Assembly (NCBI GenBank): GCA_026874595.1
Contig: CM049314.1
Coordinates: forward strand, 2,875,318 to 2,939,317
Source of the DNA: Sipunculus nudus
Lineage: Eukaryota > Annelida > Sipuncula > Golfingiida > Sipunculidae
Length of the DNA: 64,000 nt
Direction of reading: 5' to 3'
In this document: piece after piece, positions 11,561-24,019 of the stretch
Layout: each line of letters begins with the position of its first letter
How positions within the stretch are numbered: position 1 is the first letter of the stretch
Program-made: the position numbers and the translations under genes
The notes under the pieces: generated by a model
Database searches by the model: none
What the model was told of the DNA's origin: nothing
The model's input: the letters and a program-made list of their open reading frames with translations, nothing else

Positions 11561-12060
11561 TTTTGTATCACTTTCAAGTGATTTTTCAGATTCTACCCCT
11601 ATTAGAATTCGAGGGACACTGGTTCAGGCCAGACTCTCATGTTAGCAAACACTTTGCCATTTTCTTAAAGGTCTTTTACTGGTTCAAATGCACTTGTTTA
11701 TGGTGCGTTTTCAGACAAGCACACTTCAGTTCCGCTTCACAGTATCCCCTTAAAGTCAGATTTGATTTCTGGGAATATTACTGTGGGCATAAGAACTACT
11801 TTACCCTTTAAGGTAATTCAGTTGCTACTAGGCAATGATGTTGCAGGTGACAAAGTACAGCCTGTACCAATAGTGACAGAAAAGCCGTCACTTGATCAGG
11901 ACACTAATCCGGAAAGTCAGGAAATTTCTGGTTTGTATCCATTATGTGTTGTAACTAGATCTATGGCCAAGAGAAACACACATGAGGATAATGGTCCAAA
12001 TAATAACATTCTGGGAGTCACTAGTGAATCGTCTAATGACTCGCCGTACAGAATGCAGCA
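11561..12060 (+). pseudogene. pro: Retroviral-type aspartic protease
   Basis: The catalytic motif DTGS is read at 11615-11626, one frame away from the preceding linker, showing a frameshift. Downstream the frame at 11762 gives SGNITVGIRTTLPFK and LLLGNDVAG, the usual flap and dimer-region pattern of gypsy proteases. The second copy at 38106-38855 is colinear. It would cleave the Gag-Pol precursor. Broken here by at least two frameshifts. Confidence 0.75.
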
Positions 12061-13300
12061 TTCTCAAGGTCAGAACTTATCGCGGAACAGCATCAGGACC
12101 CTGATATTTCATGTTTGTTTCCCAGGGCAGTTTCTAAAGATGAACTGTCACAGAACCCTGTTTGCTTCTATGTTAAAAATGGAGTGCTTATGCGTAAATG
12201 GCGACCATCTGATGTATGCGCTGATGATGAGTGGGCCATCAAACATCAAATAGTAATGCCCAAAAGCGTTCATAATGAAATTCTAAACATGGCAAATGAG
12301 ACTCCTTTGTCTGGCCATTTAGGTATAAATGAAACTTATCAGAAAGTTAGTACACACTTGTATTGGCGTAACCCCAGAAAGATGTTGTACAATATTGTAA
12401 ATCATGCTATATGCTAGATGCTAGGCAAGCACAATCAGAATCCTCCTAAGGTCCTATTTAGGCCTATTCCTGCGGTCGAGGAACCATTTAGTATGATTAT
12501 TGTTGATTGTGTTGGACCACTGCCCAAAACAAAATCTGGACATGAATACTTGCTGACAATTATGTGCGCATCTACCAGGTTCCCTTAGGCAATACCATTG
12601 CGCAAAATTAATGCCAAAAGTGTTGTCAAAGCTCTGACCAAGTTTTTTATAACGTTTGGATTACCAAAATCCGCCCAGTCTGACGAAGGGTCTAATTTAA
12701 TGTCGGCCTTATTCCAAGAAGTTATCCTCTATCTAGGTCTAAAACAGTACAGCTCTTCACCATACCATCCTGAAAGTTAGGGCGCCTTCGAGCATTTTCA
12801 CCCGACATTAAAAAACATGATCCGAACTTATAGGAATCCACCTATTGCTGTTTGCTGCCAGAGAATCCTTTTTAAGAGTCCTTGGGTTTCAGTCCCTTTG
12901 AACTAGTTTTTGGACACTCAGTTCGCGGACCATTGAAACTGCTTAAAGAAAAAACTCTTGGTGAAAATCCTGATACTCTTAGTTTACTGCAGTATGTCTT
13001 AGACATTCGCACTAAACTACACAATGCTTGTGAGATTGCAAAGTCAAATCTAAAATCTGCACAAAGTAAAATGAAAGTATGACAAGCACACTGTAAGTAG
13101 GACGTTTGAGCCTGATGAAAAGGTTCTTGCCTTACTTCCCATCCCTGGCAGACCTTTGCAAGCTAGGTATTTTGGTCCTTATATTGTTGACATGAAAGTC
13201 AGTGATTTAAATTACATATTGTTGACACCACATAGGCGTAAGAAAAAACAGCTGTGCCATGTTAACATGCTGAAACTATATTATGACAGAAATAGCACAT
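12061..13300 (+). pseudogene. int: Integrase (HHCC, DDE core, GPY/F), upstream of RT
   Basis: Zinc-binding N-terminus (SGHLGINETYQKV...) near 12305-12420, DDE core with IIVDCVGPLP near 12500, then QSDEGSN near 12676 and SSPYHPES near 12752, and a C-terminal GPY/F module ARYFGPYIV near 13160-13190. Stops at 12415, 12586 and 12778 and a shift near 12880 destroy it. The GPY/F module is in the same open frame (13156-13965) as the start of reverse transcriptase, which shows the INT-RT order directly. It would insert the cDNA into the genome. Confidence 0.85.
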
Positions 13301-13399
13301 CAGATGTTGTACATAATGGTACTGCTGTAAATTGTGTAAACACTGACCCTGACCCAGTTAAAGTAGATACTGATTGTAAGTGTGATGTAGACATTCAGT

Positions 13400-14805
13400 A
13401 TGGTATAGTACCATTAAAAAACTCAGACGTGCTTAAAAACCTGGATGCTAAACTTACCGCACAACAACAACAAGACCTGAAGAACCTGCTGCGGAATTAT
13501 GAACATTTGTTTAGTGACATTCCAATGCGAACTAACATGTTTTGCCATGGCGTCGATTTTGGCAAGGCAAACGGAGTCAAGCAGCATCCTTGTAGACTGA
13601 ATCCAGAAAAGCAAAAGTATCTACAGGATGAGATTCAATATTTGCTGGACAATAATTTTATTGAACCTAGTAACAGTAACTGGAGTTCACCGTGTATTCT
13701 TGTGCCGAAACCTGATGGAAGTTACCGTATGTGCACAGATTATCGAAAACTAAACTCTGTCACCAAGACTGAAACGTTCCCGATTCCGAGAATCTATGAT
13801 TGTATTGATAGAGTCGGTGGCTCCAGATATGTTTCCAAGTTTGACTTGCTAAAAGTTCCGCTGACAGAACAAGCAAAACAAATGTCCGCATTTGTGACGC
13901 AGCAAGGACTGTACCAGTATAAAGTTATGCCTTTTAGCATGAAGAACTCGCCAGCCACATTCTAGCGCCTCATCCATATGGTTGTCAAGACATTCAGGGC
14001 TGTGACGCATATATTGATGACCTTATCGTGTACAGCGAAACATCTGCAAATTCTTCGCGACCTCTTCGAAAGACTCAGTGAAGCACGTCTGACCATCAAC
14101 GTAGTAAAATCTGAGTTTTGTCATGCACAAGTAACATTTTTGGGTCATATTGTAGGTCAGGGTCAGGTAAAACCTGTTGATGCTAACATAAGTGCTATTT
14201 CTGCATTTCCAAGACCAGAGAACAAAACGCAAATAATGCGTTTTCTTGGTATGGTTGGATACTGCAGGAAGTTTTGTCCAAATTTTTTTGCTGTAGAACC
14301 TTTGACTAATATGTTAAAGAAGAAACAAAAGTTTGTATGGAATGTTCAGTGTGAAAATGCATTTCAGAATTTGAAAGCAATTCTGAAAAAAAGTTTACCA
14401 GTTTTAGCAGCTCCAGACTTTCCTGTACCTTTTAATTTAGCTGTAGATGCTAGTGATTTTTCTTCTGGTGCTGTGTTGTTACAAGAAGGCAATGATGACA
14501 TAGATCATCCAATTTGTTATTTCTCAAGAAAATTTAATGCAAACAAGAAAAACTACTCCACTATTGAAAAAGAATGTTTGGCTTTGATTTTGGCATTGCA
14601 ACAATTTGAAGTTTATGTTTCTTCATCAGTCAGGCCTATCATTGTCTTCAGTGATCACAATCCCCTCACGTTCTTGAACAAGCTGAAGTGTAAAAATCAA
14701 AGATTGTTGAGATGGAGTTTGTTCTTACAGGATTACAACCTTGAAATCAAACACATTAAAGGGAAAGACAATGTACTTGCTGATTGCTTATCGAGATGTT
14801 TATGA
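13400..14805 (+). pseudogene. pol: Reverse transcriptase and RNase H
   Basis: RT begins with LNPEKQKYLQDEIQYLL, continues through SSPCILVPKPDGSYRMC and YRKLNSVTKTETFPIP, and breaks at a stop near 13963. The YIDD catalytic box is encoded near 14008-14019 but in a different frame from the long frame at 13978-14805, so two shifts flank it. RNase H follows with DASDFSSGAVLLQ, STIEKECLAL, FSDHNPLTFL and IKGKDNVLADCLSR, carrying its acidic residues. The protein would copy the element RNA into DNA and remove the template. Confidence 0.9.
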
Positions 14806-14903
14806 AATCTTGTAAACGAGATGTTTATGTAATGTTGTAAATAAGATGATTTTTGAGATGTAATAAAAAAAAATTCAAAAAATAAAACTTTCGTTTTTCT
14901 TAC

Positions 14904-14914
14904 AGGAGGAGTAG
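14904..14914 (+). other. Polypurine tract
   Basis: The stretch aggaggagtag lies directly before the LTR start and is the expected plus-strand primer for LTR retrotransposons. Confidence 0.7.
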
Positions 14915-15750
14915 TGTTACAGGTGCTCTTTTTATTGTGTGACATGGGCGTAACTCGTGTTGTGGCGCCCGTGTCTGGCCGCGTATTGCATTCTATGTTT
15001 ATCCGAACTGGTTGAACTCTCGTTGTCATGCTGGCTTGGGGCTTTCTCGCCTGGTCCAGATCACGTGTGCACCTTGTATGTAGTGACACAGCGATGTTCT
15101 TCTAGATGATTCCTGTCATGCGCGTTTACTGTGTATTATGTAAGATCCTTAGACTGTTCGAGAAGTGGAAAATTCTCGGCTTGGGACAAGACGTTATAAA
15201 TAGGGAGCTGTGTTTTAAGCCGGGAGAAAAGGGAGAGATGATTCCAGCGGACACAGACGTGTTTACGTGAGTTTGTGGGACCTGTCCGATTATCCAGTAT
15301 TTTCAGGGATTCTGCTGTTACTAACTTTATACAATTTAAAGCTCCCTGCCTCAAGTTTACTTTCTGGGTTGTTACAAGAGTTTTACATTGGACTGTTATT
15401 CCCCGAGAGGATTGGTGTGGACTTTACATCCGGCATAGCCATTTTTAAGAGCTTGTCGTTGTGACGGTGGTGGTACCAGGTACTGTGCACATTATTTATT
15501 TTACTATGTGATTGTATTGATTTGTTATTAAACCGATGTTTTACCGTATAATTGTATTGATTTAGTGTATTGTAATGTTAGGGTTGTTTTAAGAATAATT
15601 AAATTTATTTGTTAAATAAAAACTGACTTCTTTATTAATTCCCCTAGACATTTCACGCTGCCTATTGTGACAGCATCTGATTTTTTATGTCCATTACAAA
15701 ATTTGTGTTCATCAGGCATACGTGATCTGTTTATATTAGATTTCGTAACA
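14915..15750 (+). mobile_element. 3' LTR of the Gmr1-like element
   Basis: 836 bp with inverted ends TGTTAC and GTAACA. The TATA box ttataaata at 15194-15202 would set the transcription start. Other copies of this LTR are the solo LTR at 2371-3141 and the split LTR at 36146-36614 plus 39103-39325. Confidence 0.9.
15195..15202 (+). promoter_or_regulatory. LTR TATA box
   Basis: TATAAATA inside the LTR; equivalents are near 2638 (tatataaagcgg) and 36407 (tatataaaggggc). The position about 280 bp into the LTR fits a U3 promoter. Confidence 0.6.
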
Positions 15751-15764
15751 ATACACACAAACAC

Positions 15765-18700
15765 ACTTAATACAAATATTCATATCCAGAAAAATTACTA
15801 AAAGCGACTCCGAGGATAACTGCATGAGCAGCGTTTACTCGGCCGTGAAGAATAACAAACGGCCCGATCTATTTAATCTTAATGGGTTTGAACTTTGATA
15901 TGCTTACATGCATCGTCCTGTATTTCTTGTTTTGTATATATATATTGACAAATATGGCGTACCTTACACATTTGTATCCTCGAATATCCGAATAAATTTT
16001 ATGTCCCCCAAACTATTCGGATATCTGAGGTTCTACTGCAAACTACTGCATAAATCCATTCAGAATAACGAAATGATAACATCAGATTTTTTCTCGAGTA
16101 GTAAATAGTTATCGAGAAAAATTAAGGACTGTAATAAGCAAAACAGGTCGGAATATTAAAGTTTAGAAGTCCGTTGGAATGAGTAAATTGTAGCTGAGAC
16201 CTTGAGAGGTTCTTTCTGTGATATTCAATTGCTTGGCTTTAATATCGTTATTTAATGTTACGGCTGGACAAATCAGAGTAAAGTCACTATCAGTAAAGTT
16301 ATTTTTATTTTTTATTTCCCCAGTATACGGGAGTTAATAAGCCCTGCCTGAATTCCGAATAAGACTCCCGGGGATTAACTAGTCAACCTCAGGGCAGAGA
16401 AGTCCGGCGTCCAGATTAAATTAAGTATTTTCTCTTAAACCAAAACATGTCTAACAGCTTGTAAAGTAAAGAAAAATCAATTTGTAGTAGGTTAAAATGC
16501 TTGGATATGAGATGAGTATGAATGATGTTTAATGAGAAAAAGCTAAAAAAATCCATTATTACCTTAATATGTCATAAACTATGCAATTACATTCACTGTA
16601 TCCACGACAATTTAAGGGATGATAATTTATAGTATACATTTCTATCATATTATCAATATATATTTATTAAAGTGGTGGGAACAAACATCATGAAAATTAT
16701 ATAATCTATAACAGGAACCGAGTACGTATGACAATAAACAGCACGTTTACATAAAAATAACGCATTTTCATTCGAGACTATGTTTCATGTTGGTAATATT
16801 TTTTAAATAAATGATATTTTAATATCTTTTGGTTAAATATCTGGTACAACTACTGAATTTTGTCTTTCTGGCAAGCTAACAAGAAAAACTTGTCAATAAT
16901 ATTAATATAATAAAACAAATTAAAATGTTATAATTACTTAATTATTTTGCTATTTACATAGACGCTTGTTAGTATTATGGTTAATAAGGTTACTTTGTCA
17001 GTAAACTCCCAAACCAATAAAGGAACCAGCATTTTACTCACCACATCTTTAATATTGATGTAGTCTTGCAGTCAGTGTTGCCGCTTTGCAGTTTACCCGT
17101 GGCACGACTAACCTGGTGGCAAACAAGTAATTATAAATACGTCATTAGTGTCACGTGACATTCCATGCTACAGCTGCGGATCACTGCCCGAGTATATGGG
17201 ACTTGTTCTTCGTAGAGGATTTTTATTCTGAAGGGTAATTGGTGATTCTTTTGATTTATTGGAAATAATAGGTTATTACTTTTATCCAAAGACATGAATA
17301 CTTCTTTCACAGGTAGAACATTTACTAGTTAACATCTCTGTAACGTCGCACTCAGAGAAATAGAATCAATCCTCTTAGTTGGCATCTAAAGAAAGTGGCT
17401 ACCACGTTTTTGTTCAGTCCTATATTATTTGTCTATTTATTGTTATACTAATTTAATGTGGACAACTCTGTATTATGTAATTTAGGATTTAATGCTTTCA
17501 TCTGTGAAAAAAAATGCTTCAGATGCTCCATTAATGATAATTGGTATCTTTGTTATTATTCCCAAACAGGTAGCTTGCGTCAAATAATGTATGCGGCCTC
17601 ATGCTGATATTAGACATTTTCTCTGACATAGTAGGTGTGTCATTGTTCTGCTGCCAATCTGTGGTGGGGCAGGGATCAGATATCTTCCTATCCATATCCT
17701 AAACGTTGATGTCGTCAGACCTACATCAACTTCCAATAAGGTGACAAGTGTATCTGCGCGAATCCATTAAAATTATAGAAAAACTATTTTCAAATAAATA
17801 CCTCAGTGGAGATAAGATGTTTCAAACAAAGTAATTCCAGCATTGTCAATTCTTTGTTTTTTTTCTATTGATAGTGCCAAGGCAATGTAGGTGTCTTATG
17901 GACCAGATAAATTTGATATTGTAATGTTAAAAATATTTGTAGATTTATGTGTAGATAGGAAAACAGTACAGATATAACCATAAGGCGTTAATACGATAAC
18001 AAGAAAATCAAGTCTGGTGTCTTTTGGTCTGTCTGGCAAACTTGCCTACACCAAACCAGGGGTGATGTAATGCATCAAGGAAGTGATTGAAGTTAATATT
18101 ATCTTTGATTGTTCTATTTTTTTAAATGGGGGTTTACCTGAAATAAAAAATTTTCTTATCTCAGTGTGTATCATATGTCTGTAGAATTCAATTAAACATG
18201 TCCTATAGACCCATTTAAAACATCGCCAAACGTCAGTGTCTAGATGCTTATATCTATATATCGTGTTCAAACAAACTGCATTTCGGTTATTTTCGCCGAC
18301 AGATTTCCTGAGTAGAGAGAGTGATTACAGGTTAATCTAAGATGTGCACTTTTTTATGTATATCAGATATTTTGATTCTTATGAAGCTGACACAAATTGA
18401 GATATGTGCTGATGATATTTAGGTGAGTTGTAGTCGTAATATTTAATTAAAATATATATGTAATAATTTTTAACTGATGAAAAATACTGAAATAAAACAT
18501 ATTAATTATACATATATATGTATTAAATATATAAGGGCTTCTATCACTGTTCTTGACAATATCAGTATTTGACATGTTTGGTAATATGCCCAAGGATATG
18601 CCTGACGCCCCCTCATAAAACCTTCACTCTCTGAAATCACCGAAAAAGTTTTTTATGCAGTCCGATACTTGGATGGAAAGTGTTGCATTGCCATTGTTGT

Positions 18701-19570
18701 TAACATAATGGTCGACACAAATCATTAAAGTATTTTCCATTCTGTAGCTTAAAGCGGCATATGCCTTTTCATAACAGTTTACTCCCCCCCCCCCCCCCAT
18801 CTCTCTTTGTGATCTATTCTACTCATCCGTCTGATAACAAGATCTATTTGAAACTCTACACTAAAAAAATATGTACCCACGTGATACGTGTAGTTGCATT
18901 TCAAGCCAGCTCAGCTGGCCAAGATGTCCCATAATAACAGCGAATGACTCTTACTCTTGAGCTCATAATGATTTTCTTTTTTAAAATCGAGCACGGATTT
19001 TAACTTTCAAAATGTTTAGTCGCAAAAAGAGACGCAAACCTTATGATTAAGACCAAGACCCCAATTCTATCTGTCATTGGTGATTTGCATTTCAAAGCTT
19101 ATATTTGGGAATACATATTTATTTCTGCACGTCATTTTGGATGGGAACAAAAAGTCGCAAGAGGTGGCAAATTTATTTCAAAAATAAGTTCATCTATTTG
19201 ATGTCATACTCAGCCAACCGCACCGCACATAAAAGCCAAATATAGCTAACTTCCTCAATAATCCTGCACATTGCACATACTACTAGTCTACGGTGTCGGG
19301 TTCATGCGCCGCTAGTTGAGCGATAAACAAACGTGTGGTCCTAAAGCTTGTCATAGCAGTTTTAAAGAAACGTGTTCCTAACGACACAAACATGGTTTTG
19401 CATACCTAAGATCAGTTACTGTCAGTTACGGGATAGATAAATAATCCAGTCTTGATACCATGCGATCGCAAGTGTGAATGCTGTTTTTTCCACAAATATT
19501 CCGATCTTTGGGTGTTACAGTCTATAACTAAACCTGCCTAGCTACATTCTCCCCTTAGTTTTTAATATGT
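15765..19570. repeat. Segmental duplication copy B
   Basis: Second spacer copy, leading without interruption into array 2. It starts with a piece shared with C (34139-34380) and D (40410-40620) that ends in ggttctactg at 16038, the right end of a decayed TIR element. It then follows copies A and D. It lacks the LTR at the site used in copy A and has a poly-C run at 18784-18799, as D does at 45445. No gene except the 17561-17757 fragment. Confidence 0.85.
17561..17757 (-). pseudogene. Conserved 67-codon fragment, copy B
   Basis: Same minus-strand frame as at 1693-1889 (EVDVGLTTSTFRIWIGRY, then IPAPPQIGSRT). A one-base loss after SRT breaks the frame before the TMSEKM motif. Family unknown. 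Confidence 0.3.
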
Positions 19571-19575
19571 TTAAT

Positions 19576-19578
<3 letters not shown>

Positions 19579-19631
<53 letters not shown>
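19579..19631. repeat. (TA)n microsatellite
   Basis: About 26 TA units at the same module position as 7002-7047 and 46439-46466. Confidence 0.95.
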
Positions 19632-19633
<2 letters not shown>

Positions 19634-20040
19634 TTATTACTTTTGTGCACAAACGTCTGTTGCAGGTCCAAAATAATCTCATTTAACCTTATTTATCGGG
19701 AATAATTTGTTGTTACAACGAAACAAGTCCATCAAGGTTTATTCGAGTAGTAACTCTTCATGAATTAAAGTATAATAATATTAGATGTGGGAGTTTCCTG
19801 TCTTCTGATATATGCTAGATTTTGAAGAGTTTAATATGATCTATCTTAAACAAAAATGGACAGAAGTATTTTAAATCGAACGAAACCTCGTTTTGGAGTT
19901 ACAGGACCCCAATCACATAAAAAACCATAGATTATTTAATTCCATGTTTAATATTCAATAAACGTGTTCAAATGCACGTATATTAGTTGTATTAGGGCAT
20001 GTCTGAAAATCGATGCCTCAACTTTAATAATAAACAAATC

Positions 20041-22836
20041 AAGGTCAGTCAGAGCCACGGACACACTCACACTCTATGGACAGGTTAGTCAGAGCAAGGA
20101 CACACACACACACTGTATGGACAGATCAGTCAGAGCAAGGACACACACTGTATGGACAGGTGAGTAGAGCCAAGGACACTCTTACAGTATAGACAGGTCA
20201 GTCAGAGCCATGGACACACTCAAATTGTATGGACAGGTCAGTCAGAGTCACGGACACACTCACATCGTATGGACAGGTCAGTCAGAGCCACGGACACACT
20301 CACAATGTATAAACAGGTCAGTCAGAGCAAAGACCACACTCACACTGTATGGACAGACCAGTCACAGTCACGGACACACTCACACATTATGGACAGGGCA
20401 GTCAAAGCAAATAACACACTTACACTGTATGGACAGGTCAGTCAGAGCCACGGACACACTCAACTGTACGGACAGGTCAGTCAGAGCTAAAAACACACAA
20501 GTCAGTCAGAAACGCGGATTTCAATCACAATGTATGGGGAGGTCAGTTCGAGCCACGGACACACAGTTCAAGCCACGGACACTAACACTGAAAGGAAAGA
20601 TCAGTCCGAGTCACGGAAACACTCACACTGTATGGACAGATCAGTAAGGGCACACTCACACTGTATCGACAGATCAGTAACACCACGGACACACCTACAC
20701 TCTATGGACAGGTCACTCAGAGTCACGGACACACTTACACTGTATGCATATGTTAGTCAGAATCATCCAAATACACTCACTGTATGGACATGTATGTCAG
20801 AGCCACGGATACAATTAGAATGTATGGACAGGTCAGTCAGAGTCGCGGACACTCCCTCTGTAGGTACAGATCAATCAAAGGCACGGACACACTTCCAATG
20901 TATGGACAGATCAGTCGGAGCCACGGACACACTCCCAGTGTATAAACAGGTTCTTCAGAGCCACGGACACACTCCCACCGTATAAACAGTTGGGATAGGG
21001 TCAACTACACTTCCACTGTATGGACAGATCAGTCAGAGGCACGGACACACTCCACTGTATGGACAGATCAGTCAGAGCCACGGACACACTCGCACTGTAT
21101 AAACAGGTCAATCAGAGCCCACGACACTCACACTTTGAGGACAGGTCAGTCAGAGCCACGGACCCATTCCAATTGTATGGACAGGTCATTCAGAGCCACG
21201 GACACACTCACACTGTATGTACAGGAGAGTCAGAATTAATTACACACTCACACTATATGGACAGGTCAGTCAGAGTCACTGACACACTCACATTTAATGG
21301 ATGGGTTATTCAGAGCAACGGACACTCCGACTGTATGGACAGATCAGTCAGAGGCACGGACGCACTCCCACTGTATGGACAGATCAGTCAGAGCCACGGA
21401 CACTTACACTTTATGGATAGGTCAATCATGGTCACGGACACTCCCACTGTATGGACAGGTCAGTCAGGGGCAAGGACACACTCCCACTGTATAAATAGTT
21501 CAGTCAGAGCCGTGGACACTCACACTTTATGGAGAGGTCTGTCAGAGCTACGGAACCACTCACACTGTATGGATAGGTAATTCAGAGCCACGGACCACTC
21601 ACACTGTATGGACAGGTCAGCCAAAGCTCAGGACACTCACACTTTATGGACAGGTTAGTCGGAGTCACTGACACACTCCCACTGTATAAAAAGGTCAGTT
21701 AGAGGCACGGACACACTCCCACTGAATGGACAGGTCAGTCAGAGTCACGGACACCCCCACTGTATGGCCAGATCAGTCAGAAGCACGGGCACACTCCTAC
21801 TGTATGGACAGATCAGTCAGAGGCACGGACACACTCCTACTGTATGGACGGATCAGTCAGAGCCACGGACCATTCCCAGTGTATATACAGGTCAGTCAGA
21901 GCTACGGACACTCACACTTTATGGATAGGTCAATCAGGGTCAGGGACACTCCCACTGTATGGACAAATCAGTCATAGGCACGGACACACTCCTACTGTAT
22001 GGACAGATCAGTCAGAGCCACGGACACACTCCCACTGTATAAACAGGTCAGTCAGAGCCCCGGACACTCACAATTTATGGACAGGTCAGTCAGAGGCACG
22101 GACCCACTACCACTGTATGGAAAGATCATTCATAGCCACGGACCGCTCACACTGTATGGACATGTCAGTCAGAGTCACGGACACACTCACACTGTATGTA
22201 CAGGACAGTCAGAGTCAATGACAAACTTACGCTGAATGGACAGGTTAGTCAGAGGCACGGACACACTCCCACTGTATGGACAGGTCAGTCAGAGTCAATG
22301 ACACACGCTGTATGGGCAGGTCAGTCAGAGGCACGAACACACTCCCACTGTATGGACAGATCAGTCAGAGCCACGGACACACTCCCACTGTATAAACAAG
22401 TCAGTCATAGCCCAGGACACTCACACTTTATGGACAGGTCAGTCAGAGTCACGGACCCATTCACACTGTGTGGACAGGTCAGTCAGAGTCAATGACACAC
22501 TCACACTGTATGGACAGATCATTCAGTGTCATTGACACATTAAACTGTATTGAAAGGTCAGTCAGAGCAAGAGACACACTCACACTATAGGTCAGTAAGA
22601 GTCACTGACACACTCAGAAATGTATGGACAGGTCAGTCAGTGCCATGGATACATTCACACTGTATGAACAGGTCAGTAGAGCCAAGGACACACACTTTAT
22701 GGACAGGTCAGTCCGATCAAGGGTCACACTCACACTGTATGGACAGTTCAGTGAAAGTCACAGACACACTCATATTGTATGGACCGGTCAGTCAAACTCG
22801 CTCACACTGTAGGGACATGTCAGAGAGAGCCACGGA
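20041..22836 (+). repeat. 40-bp minisatellite array 2 (~70 units)
   Basis: Same 40-bp unit as arrays 1 and 3, twice as long as array 1. It contains longer-period repeats, such as the blocks with gaggcacggacacactccc and cactgtataaacaggtcagtc that recur several times between 21000 and 22430. The left flank matches arrays 1 and 3. The right flank is shortened compared with them and joins the receptor remnant after about 25 bp. Confidence 0.95.
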
Positions 22837-22915
22837 AAGTGTAAAAGAATGAAAGGTATAGCTGTCAATCATTCAGACATATAATTACTTAAGTCAATCG
22901 CGCTACACTTCTACA

Positions 22916-23053
22916 CTACAAATTGTCATATACGTGATCGGAAGATGTCTGTATACCACCATCTGATGTTACTCTAGTCCTAGGTGAAGATTAAGAGCGT
23001 TGGTGAAATCATTTCTTTATCCAGATGACGACTGTATCGATAACAACACGGTC
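22916..23053 (-). pseudogene. LRR-Ig receptor remnant 2: TM/cytoplasmic-tail exon
   Basis: Reads VVIDTVVIWIKK, a stop, FHQRS, a stop, then SSPRTRVTSDGG and SDHVYDNL with a terminal stop. Near-identical to remnant 1 apart from an extra stop. The terminal YDNL motif and stop are kept. It sits 80 bp after array 2. Confidence 0.7.
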
Positions 23054-23182
23054 GATACAACCAAGAAGAAAAAGGTAAACAAAAACGTTCTTGTAATCCG
23101 TTTAAGGTTGTTCGTCCCTCCGTACTGAAAACCATACCACTGGTTTGTTCCTAAACTGCAGAAGTCAAAAGGAGTCGCCTTT

Positions 23183-23352
23183 AATCTTAAAGGCATTTAA
23201 AATGAGGAAAGTGGACTGGACCATGAGGAGCATCTGGTTGCCCCTCGTTCTCATTCGGCAAATTATCCCAGCGGGGCGTGGGCATTGTCTGCTCATTAAC
23301 TTCCTGCACGCACAGGCGGCGGCCTGGTGTAGCTTCCGTTAATGTCAAATTA
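23183..23352 (+). other. GC-rich 170-bp insertion in module 2
   Basis: Absent from the matching places in module 1 (about 9273-9290) and module 3 (about 50912-50935). It is flanked by near-identical gtcaaa-nnn-gagtc[ag]cc sequences at about 23165 and 23344, which look like a target-site duplication of about 17 bp. A short frame starting at 23201 gives a hydrophobic peptide of 46 residues with no match that I know. A retroposed exon fragment is possible. Confidence 0.4.
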
Positions 23353-23518
23353 GAGTCACCTATATGGGATATAAAAGGTCTTTACTAAGTTTTATAAAAA
23401 GATTTATTTGGCTGGTAGCATTACTAAAGATGTCCAAGCGCTTACCATGAAGCCTAAGGTATAAGATAGTGATCCTGATCAATTTAAACTTTATATATAA
23501 TTCCTATGCTGAGTCATC

Positions 23519-23640
23519 ATGGTATCTGAGCCTCTTTGTCGCTTCTCCTTTACCGTTGCTAGCAAGGCAGGAGTCAAAGCAAATAGTTTTTGGGTGATTT
23601 TGCCTAAGACTGTATTCGCTAAATATGCATTTAATATATA
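23519..23640 (-). pseudogene. LRR-Ig receptor remnant 2: Ig-domain exon
   Basis: Minus strand keeps ASNGKGEATKRLRYH, matching the end of the Ig domain, but a deletion removes the YYC region frame and the splice donor seen in the other copies. Sequence left of it is shortened compared with module 1. Confidence 0.65.
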
Positions 23641-24019
23641 TAGACTTATTTGGGTCTACATCTGTATTAGCATATTCATCTTGCTTATTCATTACCGTAT
23701 AAGAAATTTGAAAAAAAAAATGTTATGTTAACCTCTGTATTAGCTTATTTAGCATGTATAATAATCGTGTTATAACATACAACAAGAAATAACAGATACA
23801 TCTCTGTACTATAATATTGGTGAGTAACACAAAGCAATTTTAAGTATTTTCAGTTTGAAAATATCACGTTTGCATTTGCATTCTATTTAATTGGTTATTC
23901 TGGATTTCAATTTAAAAGCGCCGTGACCGTTTCGATCCAGACCTTGCTTATCTTATTTTCCATTTATTGCTGTTTATTCGCAAGTATTTTCTCTTTTTTT
24001 TTCATCATACGCTGTAAAC

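Larger units (their letters stand above)
10225..15750 (+). mobile_element. Gmr1-like Ty3/gypsy retrotransposon, 5'-truncated, with 3' LTR
   Basis: Degenerate LTR retrotransposon with gag, aspartic protease, integrase, reverse transcriptase and RNase H in that order, then a polypurine tract and a 3' LTR. No 5' LTR is seen; sequence before 10225 belongs to the flanking receptor module and gag starts without its N-terminus. Integrase ahead of reverse transcriptase is the copia-like order that defines the Gmr1 group of Ty3/gypsy elements. At least six stops or frameshifts make it inactive. It separates module 1 from module 2. Confidence 0.9.

Noticed and set aside
14733-15089. Minus-strand frame of 118 codons, with a similar one at 2323-2508
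   Set aside because: Antisense of the gypsy RNase H end and LTR.
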